From positions 788,782 through 852,781 of the forward strand of contig NZ_JAELUP010000103.1 in the NCBI RefSeq assembly GCF_016424485.1: a DNA stretch of 64,000 nt. Reading direction: 5' to 3'. Within the stretch, counting starts at the first letter, position 1. Every line of letters begins with the position of its first letter. Both the position numbers and the translations under genes were made by a program. Positions 51,126 through 60,019 of the stretch are shown here, one piece after another. The notes beneath the pieces were generated by a model. That model made no database searches. It worked only from the letters and a program-made list of their open reading frames with translations, and had not been told where the DNA came from. This stretch comes from Paenibacillus roseus (GTDB taxonomy: Bacteria; Bacillota; Bacilli; Paenibacillales; Paenibacillaceae).

Positions 51126-51794
51126 ATGGATTACTACCGTATTACATCCATTCAAGACTCTTATTTTCCGAAAATGCACCGTTTGATGCAGGAGGTGTTT
51201 CCTCCCGAGGAGGTGCTGGAGTTCAGCCTTTGGGAGGAGCCTATCCAGGATCCCGGTATTCATGTATACGTAGCAATTGCAAATGGAGAAGTCGTGGGGG
51301 CTACTGAATACCGCTATTATCCTCATTTCAGGACGGCAATGACCGATTTTACAATTATCGGCAAGCCAGGTCTTGGGATCGGCCGTTTTCTGCTGAAAAA
51401 GCGTGAGAAGGATATTGAGCGCATCGCCAGCGAGTCGCGCACGGTACCGATCGGAATGTTTGCCGAAATTTACGATCCGTATCGAATTGAGTACAGCTTT
51501 GGCGGAGTCACACCGATGAATTCTTATGTCAGAAGAGAAGTGCTGTCTCATATTGGATACCGCAAGCTGGACTTCAGCTATGTCCATCCTTCGTGGGATC
51601 ATCAAGGTGATGCGGTGTCTGGACTTGATCTGAGCTTTCTGCCAGCTGAAGAAGAGCTTGGCAGCTTGCCTGCAGAGCTTGTCTACAACTTTCTGACTGA
51701 ATATTATTCCGCCCTGCCTAATAAACCGCAGGCGTGGAATGATATGATGGACGGGCTGAAAACCAAAAACGAAATCGCGCTCTTGCCGCTGTAA
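51126..51794 (+). CDS. GNAT-like protein, second in operon
   Basis: 222 residues. GNAT-like strands and loop: VYVAIANGEVVGATEYRYYP and TDFTIIGKPGLGIGRFLLKKRE (a degenerate acetyl-CoA loop, GLGIGRF). The rest (EIYDPYR, SHIGYRKLDFSYVHPSW) is found in a set of uncharacterised Bacillota proteins beside nitrilase genes. The substrate is unknown. It overlaps nothing but is tightly spaced in the operon. Confidence 0.75.
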   Translation: MDYYRITSIQDSYFPKMHRLMQEVFPPEEVLEFSLWEEPIQDPGIHVYVAIANGEVVGATEYRYYPHFRTAMTDFTIIGKPGLGIGRFLLKKREKDIERIASESRTVPIGMFAEIYDPYRIEYSFGGVTPMNSYVRREVLSHIGYRKLDFSYVHPSWDHQGDAVSGLDLSFLPAEEELGSLPAELVYNFLTEYYSALPNKPQAWNDMMDGLKTKNEIALLPL

Positions 51795-51810
51795 AGGATG
51801 GCTGTCGTTC

Positions 51811-52611
51811 ATGACAAGACTTACGTTTCTAGGAACAGGGGACGCCATGGGTGTGCCGAGAACATATTGTGACTGCGAAGTGTGCCAGGAAGCCAGAAGC
51901 AGAGGGGTAAATCGGAGACTTAGATCCTCTTTGCATATTTGCGACAAAGTTAGCGGAGACACGCTCATCGATTGCGGTCCTGATTTTGGACGGCAGATGG
52001 AACTGGCGGGTCTGCGTGATGTGGATCGTGTCCTGATTACACATGCACATTTTGATCACATTGGCGGATTGGTCGAATGGGCGGATGCATGCCGCTGGCT
52101 AAACAAAAAGGGTCAGCTCTATGCGCCGCAAATCGTGCTGGATGAGATTTCTGCCCGTTTTCCGTGGCTGAACCGTTCGTTAGATTTGTATTCCCTTGAC
52201 GAGGGTTTGCAATTGGGACATTGGAAGGTGAAGAGCTGGAAGGTGAATCACGGAAAGAACGGCTACGCATTTGCCTTCCGCTTTGACCATGATCAGACAG
52301 GTACAGCCTGGGCTTATTGCTCGGATGCTATATCTTTAACAGAGGAACAGCTTCAGCCGTTGTTTGGGCTGGAACTGCTCATTCTGGGTACTAGCTTTTA
52401 CAAAGAGCCGTTCCCGATTGAAACGAGATCTGTCTATGACGTTCAAGAGGCAATGGAGTTGATCTCTGTTATTCAGCCCAAGACGACGATCCTTACCCAT
52501 TTATCTCACGATCTTGATCTACAACGCGAGTATGCACTACCGGAAGAGGTTACATTTTCCAAAACCGGAATGACTTATTCGTTCTTGGACGGAACGCCGC
52601 TCGTATTTTAA
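51811..52611 (+). CDS. PhnP-like metallo-beta-lactamase fold hydrolase
   Basis: 266 residues. MBL core HAHFDHIGG near 78, with a later His in TILTHLSHDLD and Asp in YCSDA. An extra N-terminal zinc-type cluster CDCEVC, near residues 24-29, is typical of PhnP, a phosphodiesterase for cyclic ribose phosphates and other esters. Start ATG 16 bases after the GNAT gene. It ends the operon, followed by two hairpins. Confidence 0.88.
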   Translation: MTRLTFLGTGDAMGVPRTYCDCEVCQEARSRGVNRRLRSSLHICDKVSGDTLIDCGPDFGRQMELAGLRDVDRVLITHAHFDHIGGLVEWADACRWLNKKGQLYAPQIVLDEISARFPWLNRSLDLYSLDEGLQLGHWKVKSWKVNHGKNGYAFAFRFDHDQTGTAWAYCSDAISLTEEQLQPLFGLELLILGTSFYKEPFPIETRSVYDVQEAMELISVIQPKTTILTHLSHDLDLQREYALPEEVTFSKTGMTYSFLDGTPLVF

Positions 52612-52626
52612 TACGGTTTGCGAGCA

Positions 52627-52662
52627 CTGTCTTCACTGCCTAGCTCACTTGAAGACAGTTTA
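52627..52662 (+). terminator. Hairpin after the PhnP-like gene
   Basis: CTGTCTTCA and TGAAGACAG form a 9-bp perfect stem, followed by TTTACTT. Confidence 0.6.
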
Positions 52663-52691
52663 CTTACAGAATAGTGCCGTTTTCAATAGCA

Positions 52692-52738
52692 AAGGTATCT
52701 CCCCAGGCAGGGTTGGCTGCAGAGAAGATACCTTTTTT
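52692..52738 (+). terminator. Second terminator before the convergent thiN gene
   Basis: AAGGTATCT and AGATACCTT pair around a 25-base loop and end in six T. Confidence 0.75.
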
Positions 52739-52742
52739 GTGA

Positions 52743-53381
52743 TTAATCCTTGCTTTGTATAACAAGCAATTTGCCGCTTGAGATCGAAATATGCCCGGTC
52801 TTTTCTCCAAGCACATTGCTGATGCCAAGCGATTGGCCCATGGCCAAGGTGGCATTGTGGAGCGGATATTTGAAACCTGTCAGATTAATACCGTCAACCT
52901 GTTCGGTCAGAGGCAGAAGGGACACGGTCGGGTGATCCCCTTTGTTTACGGAAAGTTTGTTTGTTACGAGCCGGATTTCGTTGTGTTCATCCATAATAAC
53001 GGCTTCAATGCCGGCAGCAGCCGCCTGAACGAGCAGATGCACATTAGCCAGCGAATGATCAAATCGTGTACCAAGCCCACCGACAATTACAATTTCACTA
53101 GGCTGCTGCTCGACTGCCTTCAGGAAGGCCAACTCAGTATCCGTATAATTCTTGTCAATGGCGTCGCAAGCCAAGGTTTGCTTGCTTCCCCTTTCAATCT
53201 GCTTTAATTGAGCTTCTGTCACCGAATCAAAGTCGCCAATCGACAGATCCGGGCTGATTCCGTTGCGAACCAGAAACCAGGCGCCGCTGTCAGCCCCTAT
53301 AATATAAGAAGCGCTGTTAGCCAGGAACAATGCCCACTCTCCCAAGCGCCCGCCTGTAAAAATCACAATTTTACTCCCCAT
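52743..53381 (-). CDS. thiN: Thiamine diphosphokinase
   Basis: 212 residues with the TPK pattern: GADSGAWFLVRNGISPDLSIGDFDS, NYTDTELAFLKA and GGLGTRFDHSLANVHLL. It transfers pyrophosphate from ATP to thiamine to form thiamine diphosphate, the cofactor of the pyruvate dehydrogenase encoded 3 kb away. On the minus strand it follows the YdjM-like gene by 3 bases. Confidence 0.95.
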   Translation of the reverse strand: MGSKIVIFTGGRLGEWALFLANSASYIIGADSGAWFLVRNGISPDLSIGDFDSVTEAQLKQIERGSKQTLACDAIDKNYTDTELAFLKAVEQQPSEIVIVGGLGTRFDHSLANVHLLVQAAAAGIEAVIMDEHNEIRLVTNKLSVNKGDHPTVSLLPLTEQVDGINLTGFKYPLHNATLAMGQSLGISNVLGEKTGHISISSGKLLVIQSKD

Positions 53382-53384
53382 GTA

Positions 53385-54284
53385 TTACACCTCGCCTATT
53401 TCGATTGGAATACGGTTGCCGATGCTGCTGACGAGGATAGGCTTTCCGGCTGTTAATGAACCAAGTTCAATATTCATGACAAGCAAGAACCAGACAACCG
53501 TAATGCACAATGTGCAAATGCCGATAACCAGCTTTTCTGTGGCACTTCCGTTGGAGAACAGATGCATGGCAAGCTTCAGCTTGGGGATAATCAGTGAAGG
53601 AATGCCTTCGCTCCCGAAGCAGTCGCCCGCCAAATGTGTCCACCAGCCGATAATAAATCCGGTAATTGCCGCCTGTGCAAGCTCCGGCTGCTGTCCGGCA
53701 AATGAGAGCAGACCGATTGTTAGAGCTAGCGCGAACTCTGGCGTATGGATAATGCCGCGGTGTTTGACCAGAGGTAGCAGCAACAGACTAATGCCTGCAA
53801 ATGAGGCGATCCAGTGCCAATCATTGAGATAGGCAGCGGCCAGGAGGCCGGCCCCTCCGGCAATCAGCACCAGATTGCGCAAGCGCGACAGCAGAAGAAA
53901 CACAAGTCCCCCGCCAAGCAAAAATGGGCCCGCCGCAGCCGCACTAGCCGCATAGGGAGACCACAACGGATTGATCCATGCATCCCAGGATATCCAGTTG
54001 AACTTGGCAGCGAGCCATAAGGCAGTAAGAATCAGGCCGATTGTTAAGCAAGCGCCTGAGGCCGCGCGCAATCTCTTGCGCTTGCGTGCGGAGAATTGGA
54101 TCGTTTTGCTCGCTGTACTTGTTTTATGGTCAATATCAGGCGCCAGACCGCCGATGCCGGCGCAGGCTGTCAACATGAGCGCAATCACGGTATGATTCCA
54201 GTCCGATACGGAATAAGATGCGCTCGTATAGACAGCCATCGAGCCGGCAGCGAGCGCGAGTGAGAGATGTCCTTTCTTGTTCAA
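53385..54284 (-). CDS. YdjM-like metal-dependent membrane hydrolase
   Basis: 299 residues with about seven hydrophobic helices. Conserved polar sites for the YdjM/DUF457 family lie between them: GGLAPDIDHKTS near 45, KHRGIIHTPEF near 170 and WWTHLAGDCF near 215, which supply His and Asp metal ligands. The function is unknown; the family includes SOS-linked E. coli YdjM. It shares an operon with thiN. Confidence 0.85.
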   Translation of the reverse strand: MNKKGHLSLALAAGSMAVYTSASYSVSDWNHTVIALMLTACAGIGGLAPDIDHKTSTASKTIQFSARKRKRLRAASGACLTIGLILTALWLAAKFNWISWDAWINPLWSPYAASAAAAGPFLLGGGLVFLLLSRLRNLVLIAGGAGLLAAAYLNDWHWIASFAGISLLLLPLVKHRGIIHTPEFALALTIGLLSFAGQQPELAQAAITGFIIGWWTHLAGDCFGSEGIPSLIIPKLKLAMHLFSNGSATEKLVIGICTLCITVVWFLLVMNIELGSLTAGKPILVSSIGNRIPIEIGEV

Positions 54285-54490
54285 TTCTTTTCATCCTTTA
54301 CCTTTCATGCTGAGTTATACGTGCTGCGATCGTAACTCTTCTATTTTAGCGATACTTGAACAAAATTCCAATCAGAGATTTATGGGTTGCGAGAATGATG
54401 GGGCGCCGCTACAATGGGAAAAGACATCAAAAGACGCTATTTGCTAAAACAAGTCAAATGGTGTAGAAGGGGAGACGGGGGAGTCAGGTC

Positions 54491-55132
54491 GTGGATTTGG
54501 ATATTTTCAGCTGGTTCAGCATTATCGGCACCATTGCTTTTGCGGTGAGCGGAGCAATTGTAGCGATGGAAGAGGAGTACGATATTTTAGGGGTATTTGT
54601 GCTCGGACTGGTGACTGCCTTCGGTGGCGGTGTTGTGCGCAATGTACTGATTGGAATGCCGATAACGACATTATGGAGCCAGGGGCTTTTTCTGAAAACA
54701 GCAATTATCGCAGTGTTAATCGCTTTCCTGTTGCCTATTGGCTGGATTCAACGCTGGCGGCGAAGCGAGGCGCTTTTCGACGCAATCGGGTTATCTGCCT
54801 TTGCCATTCAGGGGGCACTGGCCGCTACAAGCATGCAGGTGCCGCTTAGCGCTGTCATTGTAGCGGCTATGTTGACAGGAATCGGAGGCGGTATGATCCG
54901 CGATTTGCTTGCCGGGAGAAAGCCGCTTGTGCTGCGGGATGAAATTTATGCCGTTTGGGCCATGCTTGGCGGTGTCATGATTGGCATAGGCTGGGCAACA
55001 ACAACCTGGCAACTGCTAGGGTTGTTTGTGCTCATTATTATTTTCCGCATGCTTTCTGTCCATTATAAATGGAAGCTGCCGCGCCGCTCGCTCAAGCAGG
55101 TTGCCGCGACTTCCAATGATAAAAAATCATAA
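54491..55132 (+). CDS. TRIC-like (UPF0126) membrane protein
   Basis: 213 residues with two repeats of a three-helix unit, each holding the glycine-rich motif: TAFGGGVVRNVLIG near 45 and TGIGGGMIRDLLAG near 130. This is the prokaryotic trimeric intracellular cation channel family (YvgT/YadS). Start GTG. A phosphatase gene follows 33 bases later. Ion selectivity is not known. Confidence 0.9.
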   Translation: MDLDIFSWFSIIGTIAFAVSGAIVAMEEEYDILGVFVLGLVTAFGGGVVRNVLIGMPITTLWSQGLFLKTAIIAVLIAFLLPIGWIQRWRRSEALFDAIGLSAFAIQGALAATSMQVPLSAVIVAAMLTGIGGGMIRDLLAGRKPLVLRDEIYAVWAMLGGVMIGIGWATTTWQLLGLFVLIIIFRMLSVHYKWKLPRRSLKQVAATSNDKKS

Positions 55133-55165
55133 ACCGTTACTACACAATGTGAAAGGGGCAACACC

Positions 55166-55642
55166 ATGAAACGGGTATTGTTTGTGTGCTTGGGAAACAT
55201 ATGCCGGTCTCCGATGGCGGAGGCAGTGTTCCGCAATTTAGTGGAGCAAGAGGGGCTTGCCACCCAGATCAAGGTGGACTCGGCCGGGACCGGCGACTGG
55301 CATTTGGGCAAGCCTCCTCATGCCGGGACAAGGAGGCTGCTTGACAACCGAGGCATCGGGTATGATGGGATGAAAGCCCGCCAGGTAAGTACCGATGATT
55401 ATGAGCAGTTTGATTATATTATTTGCATGGACAGCCAGAACGAGCAAGATGTGAAAAAGTGGCTGCCAAAGCAGCAGCGCATTCAAGCAACGACTATGAA
55501 ATTTATGGACCTGTTGCCTGAAAGGGGCTTCACCGATGTGCCGGACCCGTATTATACCGACAACTTCGATGAAGTATATGAACTGGTCGAGTCCGGCTGC
55601 AAGCGGCTGCTGCTTAAGGTCAAATCCGAGCTGGCTGCATAG
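55166..55642 (+). CDS. Low molecular weight protein-tyrosine phosphatase
   Basis: 158 residues. The P-loop is C8-L-G-N-I-C-R14-S and the general acid Asp lies in DVPDPYYTDNFDEVY. The length and the ICRSPMAE block fit YfkJ-type LMW-PTPs, which also include protein-arginine phosphatases (YwlE); the residue after the second Cys does not settle it. Start ATG follows AAAGGGG. Its end overlaps the convergent esterase gene by 23 bases. Confidence 0.93.
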   Translation: MKRVLFVCLGNICRSPMAEAVFRNLVEQEGLATQIKVDSAGTGDWHLGKPPHAGTRRLLDNRGIGYDGMKARQVSTDDYEQFDYIICMDSQNEQDVKKWLPKQQRIQATTMKFMDLLPERGFTDVPDPYYTDNFDEVYELVESGCKRLLLKVKSELAA

Positions 55643-56360
55643 CCCATTGCAGCGCTTCGGGAACCTGCTTCTGCCAGAAGCCCCACTGGTGAAGGCCGTC
55701 ACGCTCCGAATAATGGAGCTTTGCGCCCTTCTTTTCCAGCAGGGGCTTCATGCTGCGGTTCAGCGCCACGAAGTCAAATACGCCGCTGTCTGTCTCGTAG
55801 GCCGTTTCTTGAAGGCCAACGGACATAAACATATGCAGCCATGCCAGTGAATCCGAATAGGCCTCTACAATAGCCTGTGAAGCAGGGTAATAGGCCCCTG
55901 AGAATGAAATAAGAGTAGCAAAGCGCCGCGGATATTGCAGCGCAATATGAAGTCCGACAGTTGCTCCCAGCGAATCGCCGGCCAGTACGATTTGATCTGC
56001 CTCATTGCGGACAGAATAACGGGAAGAGACGAATGGCAGCATTTCCTCCACAAAAAATTTTACATAATCATCGTGACGGTCGCCGTCCGGGGCATATTCG
56101 GCTGTGCGTTTCTGCTTATCCACATCCACTCCGACAATAACAAAAGGCTCCATGTCCTCTTCAAGAATAAGCTTGTTGGCCTGTGTTGCAATTCGGCCAA
56201 AATTGAAAAAATCCTCGCCGTCCTGACAATATACAACCGGGTAACTGACGATTTCATTGTAGCCCGGCGGCAAAAAAATGCGAAGCTCGCGCTCACGCTC
56301 CGGGAGATAACGTGAGGAGACGGTTTCTTTGACAATTGTCCGCTTCAAATAATCACTCAT
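55620..56360 (-). CDS. Esterase D-like alpha/beta hydrolase
   Basis: 246 residues from ATG 56360 (AAGGAGAAAGAATT upstream). RIFLPPGYNEIVSYPVVYCQDGEDFF, nucleophile Ser in LAGDSLGATV near 117, and the catalytic His near GLHQWGFW. The enzyme family includes trilactone hydrolases and other esterases (putative esterase, YbbA type). There is no signal peptide. Its 3' end overlaps the phosphatase gene on the other strand. Confidence 0.88.
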   Translation of the reverse strand: MSDYLKRTIVKETVSSRYLPERERELRIFLPPGYNEIVSYPVVYCQDGEDFFNFGRIATQANKLILEEDMEPFVIVGVDVDKQKRTAEYAPDGDRHDDYVKFFVEEMLPFVSSRYSVRNEADQIVLAGDSLGATVGLHIALQYPRRFATLISFSGAYYPASQAIVEAYSDSLAWLHMFMSVGLQETAYETDSGVFDFVALNRSMKPLLEKKGAKLHYSERDGLHQWGFWQKQVPEALQWAMQPARI

Positions 56361-56551
56361 AATTCTTTCTCCTTTTCCTGCATGGTTTTCTGAAGATTTG
56401 GGTAAACAATAGGAGGGATTAGGCATTCTAACGGTCTTTTTCCGCTATTGTACTATTCTGTACTATGCTATTTTTTGAGCTGTATTACAAACAAAAATGC
56501 GTCTGAAGATCGAAAAAATAAGATAAAATAACACTTTTTTCGATTTTTCTT

Positions 56552-56581
56552 TTGACCATTCTTCCTAAACAGGTTTATAAT
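56552..56581 (+). promoter_or_regulatory. Promoter of the pdh operon
   Basis: TTGACC, 18 bases, TATAAT, about 55 bases before the pdhA start. Confidence 0.75.
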
Positions 56582-56635
56582 AATTCTATAACAGCTTTAT
56601 GTGATATTCAAATATCTTTATTGGGGTGAACGTTC

Positions 56636-57703
56636 ATGACCAAGGTTCCTTATGAGGTTCAGACAGAGCCGGTAACACCGCTTTCTATTCTGTCTCCTGA
56701 AGGGGAAATTATTAATCCGGATTTGATGCCGGAACTTAGCGATGATCAATTGAAAGAAATCATGTACCGCATGGTATTTACCCGTACTTGGGACGAGCGT
56801 GCAGTCAATCTGGGGCGTCAAGGACGTCTTGGCTTCTACGCCCCAGTATCGGGACAGGAAGCTTCCATGGTAGGCAGCGAGTACGCGCTGAAAAAAGAAG
56901 ACTTTGTTTGTCCAGGCTATCGCGATATGCCTCAGCTCGTATGGCACGGTCTGCCATTGTACCAGGCATTCCTGTATTCCCGCGGACATCAGCATGGCGG
57001 TCAAATTCCTGAGGATGTAAACGTCTTGATGCCGCAGATTATTATCGGCGCTCAAATTTTGCATGCGACCGGACTTGGTATGGCATTCAAGAAGCGCGGC
57101 GAGAAGCGCGTTGCGATTACGTATACGGGTGATGGCGGTTCGTCCGAAGGCGATTTCTACGAAGGTCTGAACTTTGCCGGCGTATTCAAACTTCCTGTGA
57201 TCTACGCCGTTCAAAACAACGGCTATGCGATCACGACGCCATTTGCCAAGCAGACTGCTGCTCCATCAATTGCTCACAAAGCGATTGCTGCCGGTATCAA
57301 AGGTGTTCAAGTAGACGGAATGGACGTGCTGGCTGTATATAAAGCGGTTGCTGATGCGGCCGAGCGCGGACGCAACGGCGAAGGCGCAACCTTGATCGAA
57401 ATTTTGACTTACCGTTTCCGTCCTCACTCCATGGCGGATGATACAACCAAATATCGTACCAAGGATGAAGAGGCGGAATGGGCCTTGAAGGACCCGCTTG
57501 TTCGTTTCGGCAAGTTTTTGGAAGCAAAAGGCCTCTGGTCGGAGGAAGATTCCGCCCGCGTGAAAGAAGAGGCAAAGGCGACTGTTAACGAACATATCAA
57601 GAAAGCGGAAGCGACAGAGAAAATGACTGTTGTCGGCCTGATTGATTCGATGTTCGAAACGACGCCGCAGCATTTAGAAGAACAAAAGGCCGATTTTGAA
57701 TAA
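56636..57703 (+). CDS. pdhA: Pyruvate dehydrogenase E1 component, alpha subunit
   Basis: 355 residues with the thiamine-diphosphate motif GDGGSSEGDFYEGLNFA to VQNNGYAI (GDG...NN) near 165-195, and the regulatory-type loop RFRPHSMADD near 262. Alpha subunit of the heterotetrameric E1 that decarboxylates pyruvate. Start ATG follows GGGGTGAAC. First gene of the pdhABCD operon. Confidence 0.98.
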   Translation: MTKVPYEVQTEPVTPLSILSPEGEIINPDLMPELSDDQLKEIMYRMVFTRTWDERAVNLGRQGRLGFYAPVSGQEASMVGSEYALKKEDFVCPGYRDMPQLVWHGLPLYQAFLYSRGHQHGGQIPEDVNVLMPQIIIGAQILHATGLGMAFKKRGEKRVAITYTGDGGSSEGDFYEGLNFAGVFKLPVIYAVQNNGYAITTPFAKQTAAPSIAHKAIAAGIKGVQVDGMDVLAVYKAVADAAERGRNGEGATLIEILTYRFRPHSMADDTTKYRTKDEEAEWALKDPLVRFGKFLEAKGLWSEEDSARVKEEAKATVNEHIKKAEATEKMTVVGLIDSMFETTPQHLEEQKADFE

Positions 57704-57718
57704 GGGGGAACCGTCAAC

Positions 57719-58699
57719 ATGGCTCAAATGAATATGAAAGAAGCAATCCGCGACGCAATGCGCGTGGAACTGAAGAAAGACCCGAATGTCCTTGTTTTCG
57801 GGGAAGACGTAGGTAAAGTCGGCGGTGTATTCCGCGCTACGGAAGGTTTGCAAGGTGAGTTCGGTGAAGACCGCGTATTTGATACGCCGCTTGCCGAGTC
57901 CGCGATTGCCGGTCTTGCTGTAGGTATGGGAATACAAGGATTCCGTCCGGTTGCGGAAATCCAGTTCGTCGGTTTCATATATGAAGCGCTCGACCAAATG
58001 TTCGTTCAAGCTGCTCGCATGCGCTACCGTTCCGGTGGTCGCTACAACTCTCCAATCGTGTTCAGAACACCGTTTGGGGGCGGTGTTAAAGCGGCTGAAT
58101 TGCATACTGATTCTCTTGAAGGTCTGGCGATCCAGACTCCGGGTATTAAAGTTATTGTTCCATCCAATCCATACGATGCAAAAGGTTTGCTGATCTCGGC
58201 AATTCGGGATAATGATCCTGTATTCTTCATGGAGCATTTGAACTTGTACCATGCTTTCCGTGCAGACGTGCCCGAAGAGGATTACACGGTGCCAATCGGC
58301 AAAGCAAATATCGTTCGCGAAGGAAGCGATGTAACGATTATCGCTTACGGCATGATGGTGCATTCTGCAGTTAAAGCTGCTGACGAATTGGAAAAAACCA
58401 AAGGCATCAAGGCAGAGGTTATTGACCTTCGCACATTGCTGCCGCTGGATATCGATACAATCGTGGCTTCCATTCAAAAAACAAACCGCGCAATCGTTGT
58501 TCAGGAAGCGCAAAAAACTTCCGGCGCTGCCGCGGAAATTATTGCTCAAATCAATGAAAAAGCAATTCTGCATCTGGAAGCTCCTGTGCTTCGCGTAGCA
58601 GGCCCGGATACCGTATATCCGTTTGCTCAAATTGAAGATGCCTGGTTGCCTTCTCCGGCCCGCATCATTACAGCAGTGAACAAAGTTCTGGAGTTTTAA
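57719..58699 (+). CDS. pdhB: Pyruvate dehydrogenase E1 component, beta subunit
   Basis: 326 residues: FGEDVGKVGGVFRATEGLQ, FDTPLAESAIAG, RTPFGGG and DLRTLLPLD, all typical of E1-beta. It pairs with PdhA and supplies part of the active site. It follows pdhA by 15 bases with AGGGGGAA as ribosome binding site. Confidence 0.98.
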   Translation: MAQMNMKEAIRDAMRVELKKDPNVLVFGEDVGKVGGVFRATEGLQGEFGEDRVFDTPLAESAIAGLAVGMGIQGFRPVAEIQFVGFIYEALDQMFVQAARMRYRSGGRYNSPIVFRTPFGGGVKAAELHTDSLEGLAIQTPGIKVIVPSNPYDAKGLLISAIRDNDPVFFMEHLNLYHAFRADVPEEDYTVPIGKANIVREGSDVTIIAYGMMVHSAVKAADELEKTKGIKAEVIDLRTLLPLDIDTIVASIQKTNRAIVVQEAQKTSGAAAEIIAQINEKAILHLEAPVLRVAGPDTVYPFAQIEDAWLPSPARIITAVNKVLEF

Positions 58700-58724
58700 T
58701 TGATCAGTAAGGAGGGAACCCAAG

Positions 58725-60014
58725 GTGGCAAAATTTGAGTATCGTTTTCCTGAGCTTGGCGAAGGTTTGCACGAAGGCGAAATTATAAAAGTGCACATCA
58801 AAGCAGGCGACACTGTAACAGACGAAGATATCATCATGGAAGTACAAAATGACAAGGCGATCGTAGAGGTGCCTTGTCCGGTTAACGGCAAAGTGCAAGA
58901 AGTTCTCGTTAAAGACGGACAAGTATGTCATGTCGGCGAAATTGTAGCGATTATCGATGCAGAAGGCGATATTCCTGAGCAGGCTGCTCCGGCTCAGCAG
59001 GAAGAGGCCGCTCCGGCAGCGAAAGCTGAGGAAAAGGCTGAAGCTGCTCCGGCAGCATCTGCGCCTGCAGCAGCACAAAGCGCGCCTGCTGAAGCTGCTG
59101 GCCTGATTCTGGCTACTCCAAGCGTGCGCAAATATGCCCGTGAGAAAAGTGTAGCGCTGGCTGGCGTTACTGGCTCCGGCAAGAACAACCGCATTACCCG
59201 TGAAGATGTGGACCAAATCGCAGCAGGCGGAGGAACATCTACAGCTGTAGAAGCTGCGCCAGCAGCAAAAGTAGAATCCAAAACAGCTCCGGCGGCAGTC
59301 CAAACAGGCGATCGTCCGGAAGAGCGTGTACCGTTCAAAGGCATTCGCAAAGTAATCGCGGGCGCAATGTCCAAGTCCGTATACACCGCTCCGCATGTTA
59401 CCCTGATGGACGAAGTAGACGTTACTCAACTTGTTGAGCTTCGTACGAAAGCGAAGCCGCTGGCAGAGAAGAAGGGCGTCAAGCTGACTTACCTGCCATT
59501 CATCGTCAAGGCGCTCGTTGCTGGACTGCGCGAGTTCCCGATCTTGAATGCGACATTGGATGAGGCGAACCAGGAAATCGTACTGCGCAAATATTACAAC
59601 ATTGGTATTGCAGCGGATACGGAAAATGGACTGATCGTGCCTGTCGTTCAAGATGCTGATCGCAAGAGCATCTGGATGATCGGCAGCGAAATCAAGGACC
59701 TGGCTACACGCGGCCGGGATGGCAAGCTTGCTCCTCATGAGTTGAAGGGCAGCACAATGACCATTACGAACATCGGCTCCGCTGGCGGTATGTTCTTTAC
59801 TCCGGTTATCAATTTCCCTGAGGTTGCTATTTTGGGAACCGGACGCATTTCCGAGAAGGCCGTCGTTAAGAATGGTCAGATCGTCGCAGCACCTGTTATG
59901 GCTCTTTCCTTAAGCTTCGACCACCGTCTCATTGACGGCGCTACAGCTCAAAACTTTTTGAACTACATCAAGCAGTTGCTCGCTGACCCTGAGCTGCTTG
60001 TAATGGAGGTGTAA
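58725..60014 (+). CDS. pdhC: Pyruvate dehydrogenase E2, dihydrolipoamide acetyltransferase
   Basis: 429 residues: one N-terminal lipoyl domain with the lipoylated Lys in QNDKAIVEV (near 43), an Ala/Pro/Glu linker, a peripheral-subunit-binding domain (ATPSVRKYAREKSVAL to ITREDVD), a second linker and the catalytic domain with SLSFDHRLIDG (His and Asp). It forms the complex core and passes acetyl to CoA. Start is GTG after AAGGAGG. Confidence 0.98.
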   Translation: MAKFEYRFPELGEGLHEGEIIKVHIKAGDTVTDEDIIMEVQNDKAIVEVPCPVNGKVQEVLVKDGQVCHVGEIVAIIDAEGDIPEQAAPAQQEEAAPAAKAEEKAEAAPAASAPAAAQSAPAEAAGLILATPSVRKYAREKSVALAGVTGSGKNNRITREDVDQIAAGGGTSTAVEAAPAAKVESKTAPAAVQTGDRPEERVPFKGIRKVIAGAMSKSVYTAPHVTLMDEVDVTQLVELRTKAKPLAEKKGVKLTYLPFIVKALVAGLREFPILNATLDEANQEIVLRKYYNIGIAADTENGLIVPVVQDADRKSIWMIGSEIKDLATRGRDGKLAPHELKGSTMTITNIGSAGGMFFTPVINFPEVAILGTGRISEKAVVKNGQIVAAPVMALSLSFDHRLIDGATAQNFLNYIKQLLADPELLVMEV

Positions 60015-60019
60015 AGGGT

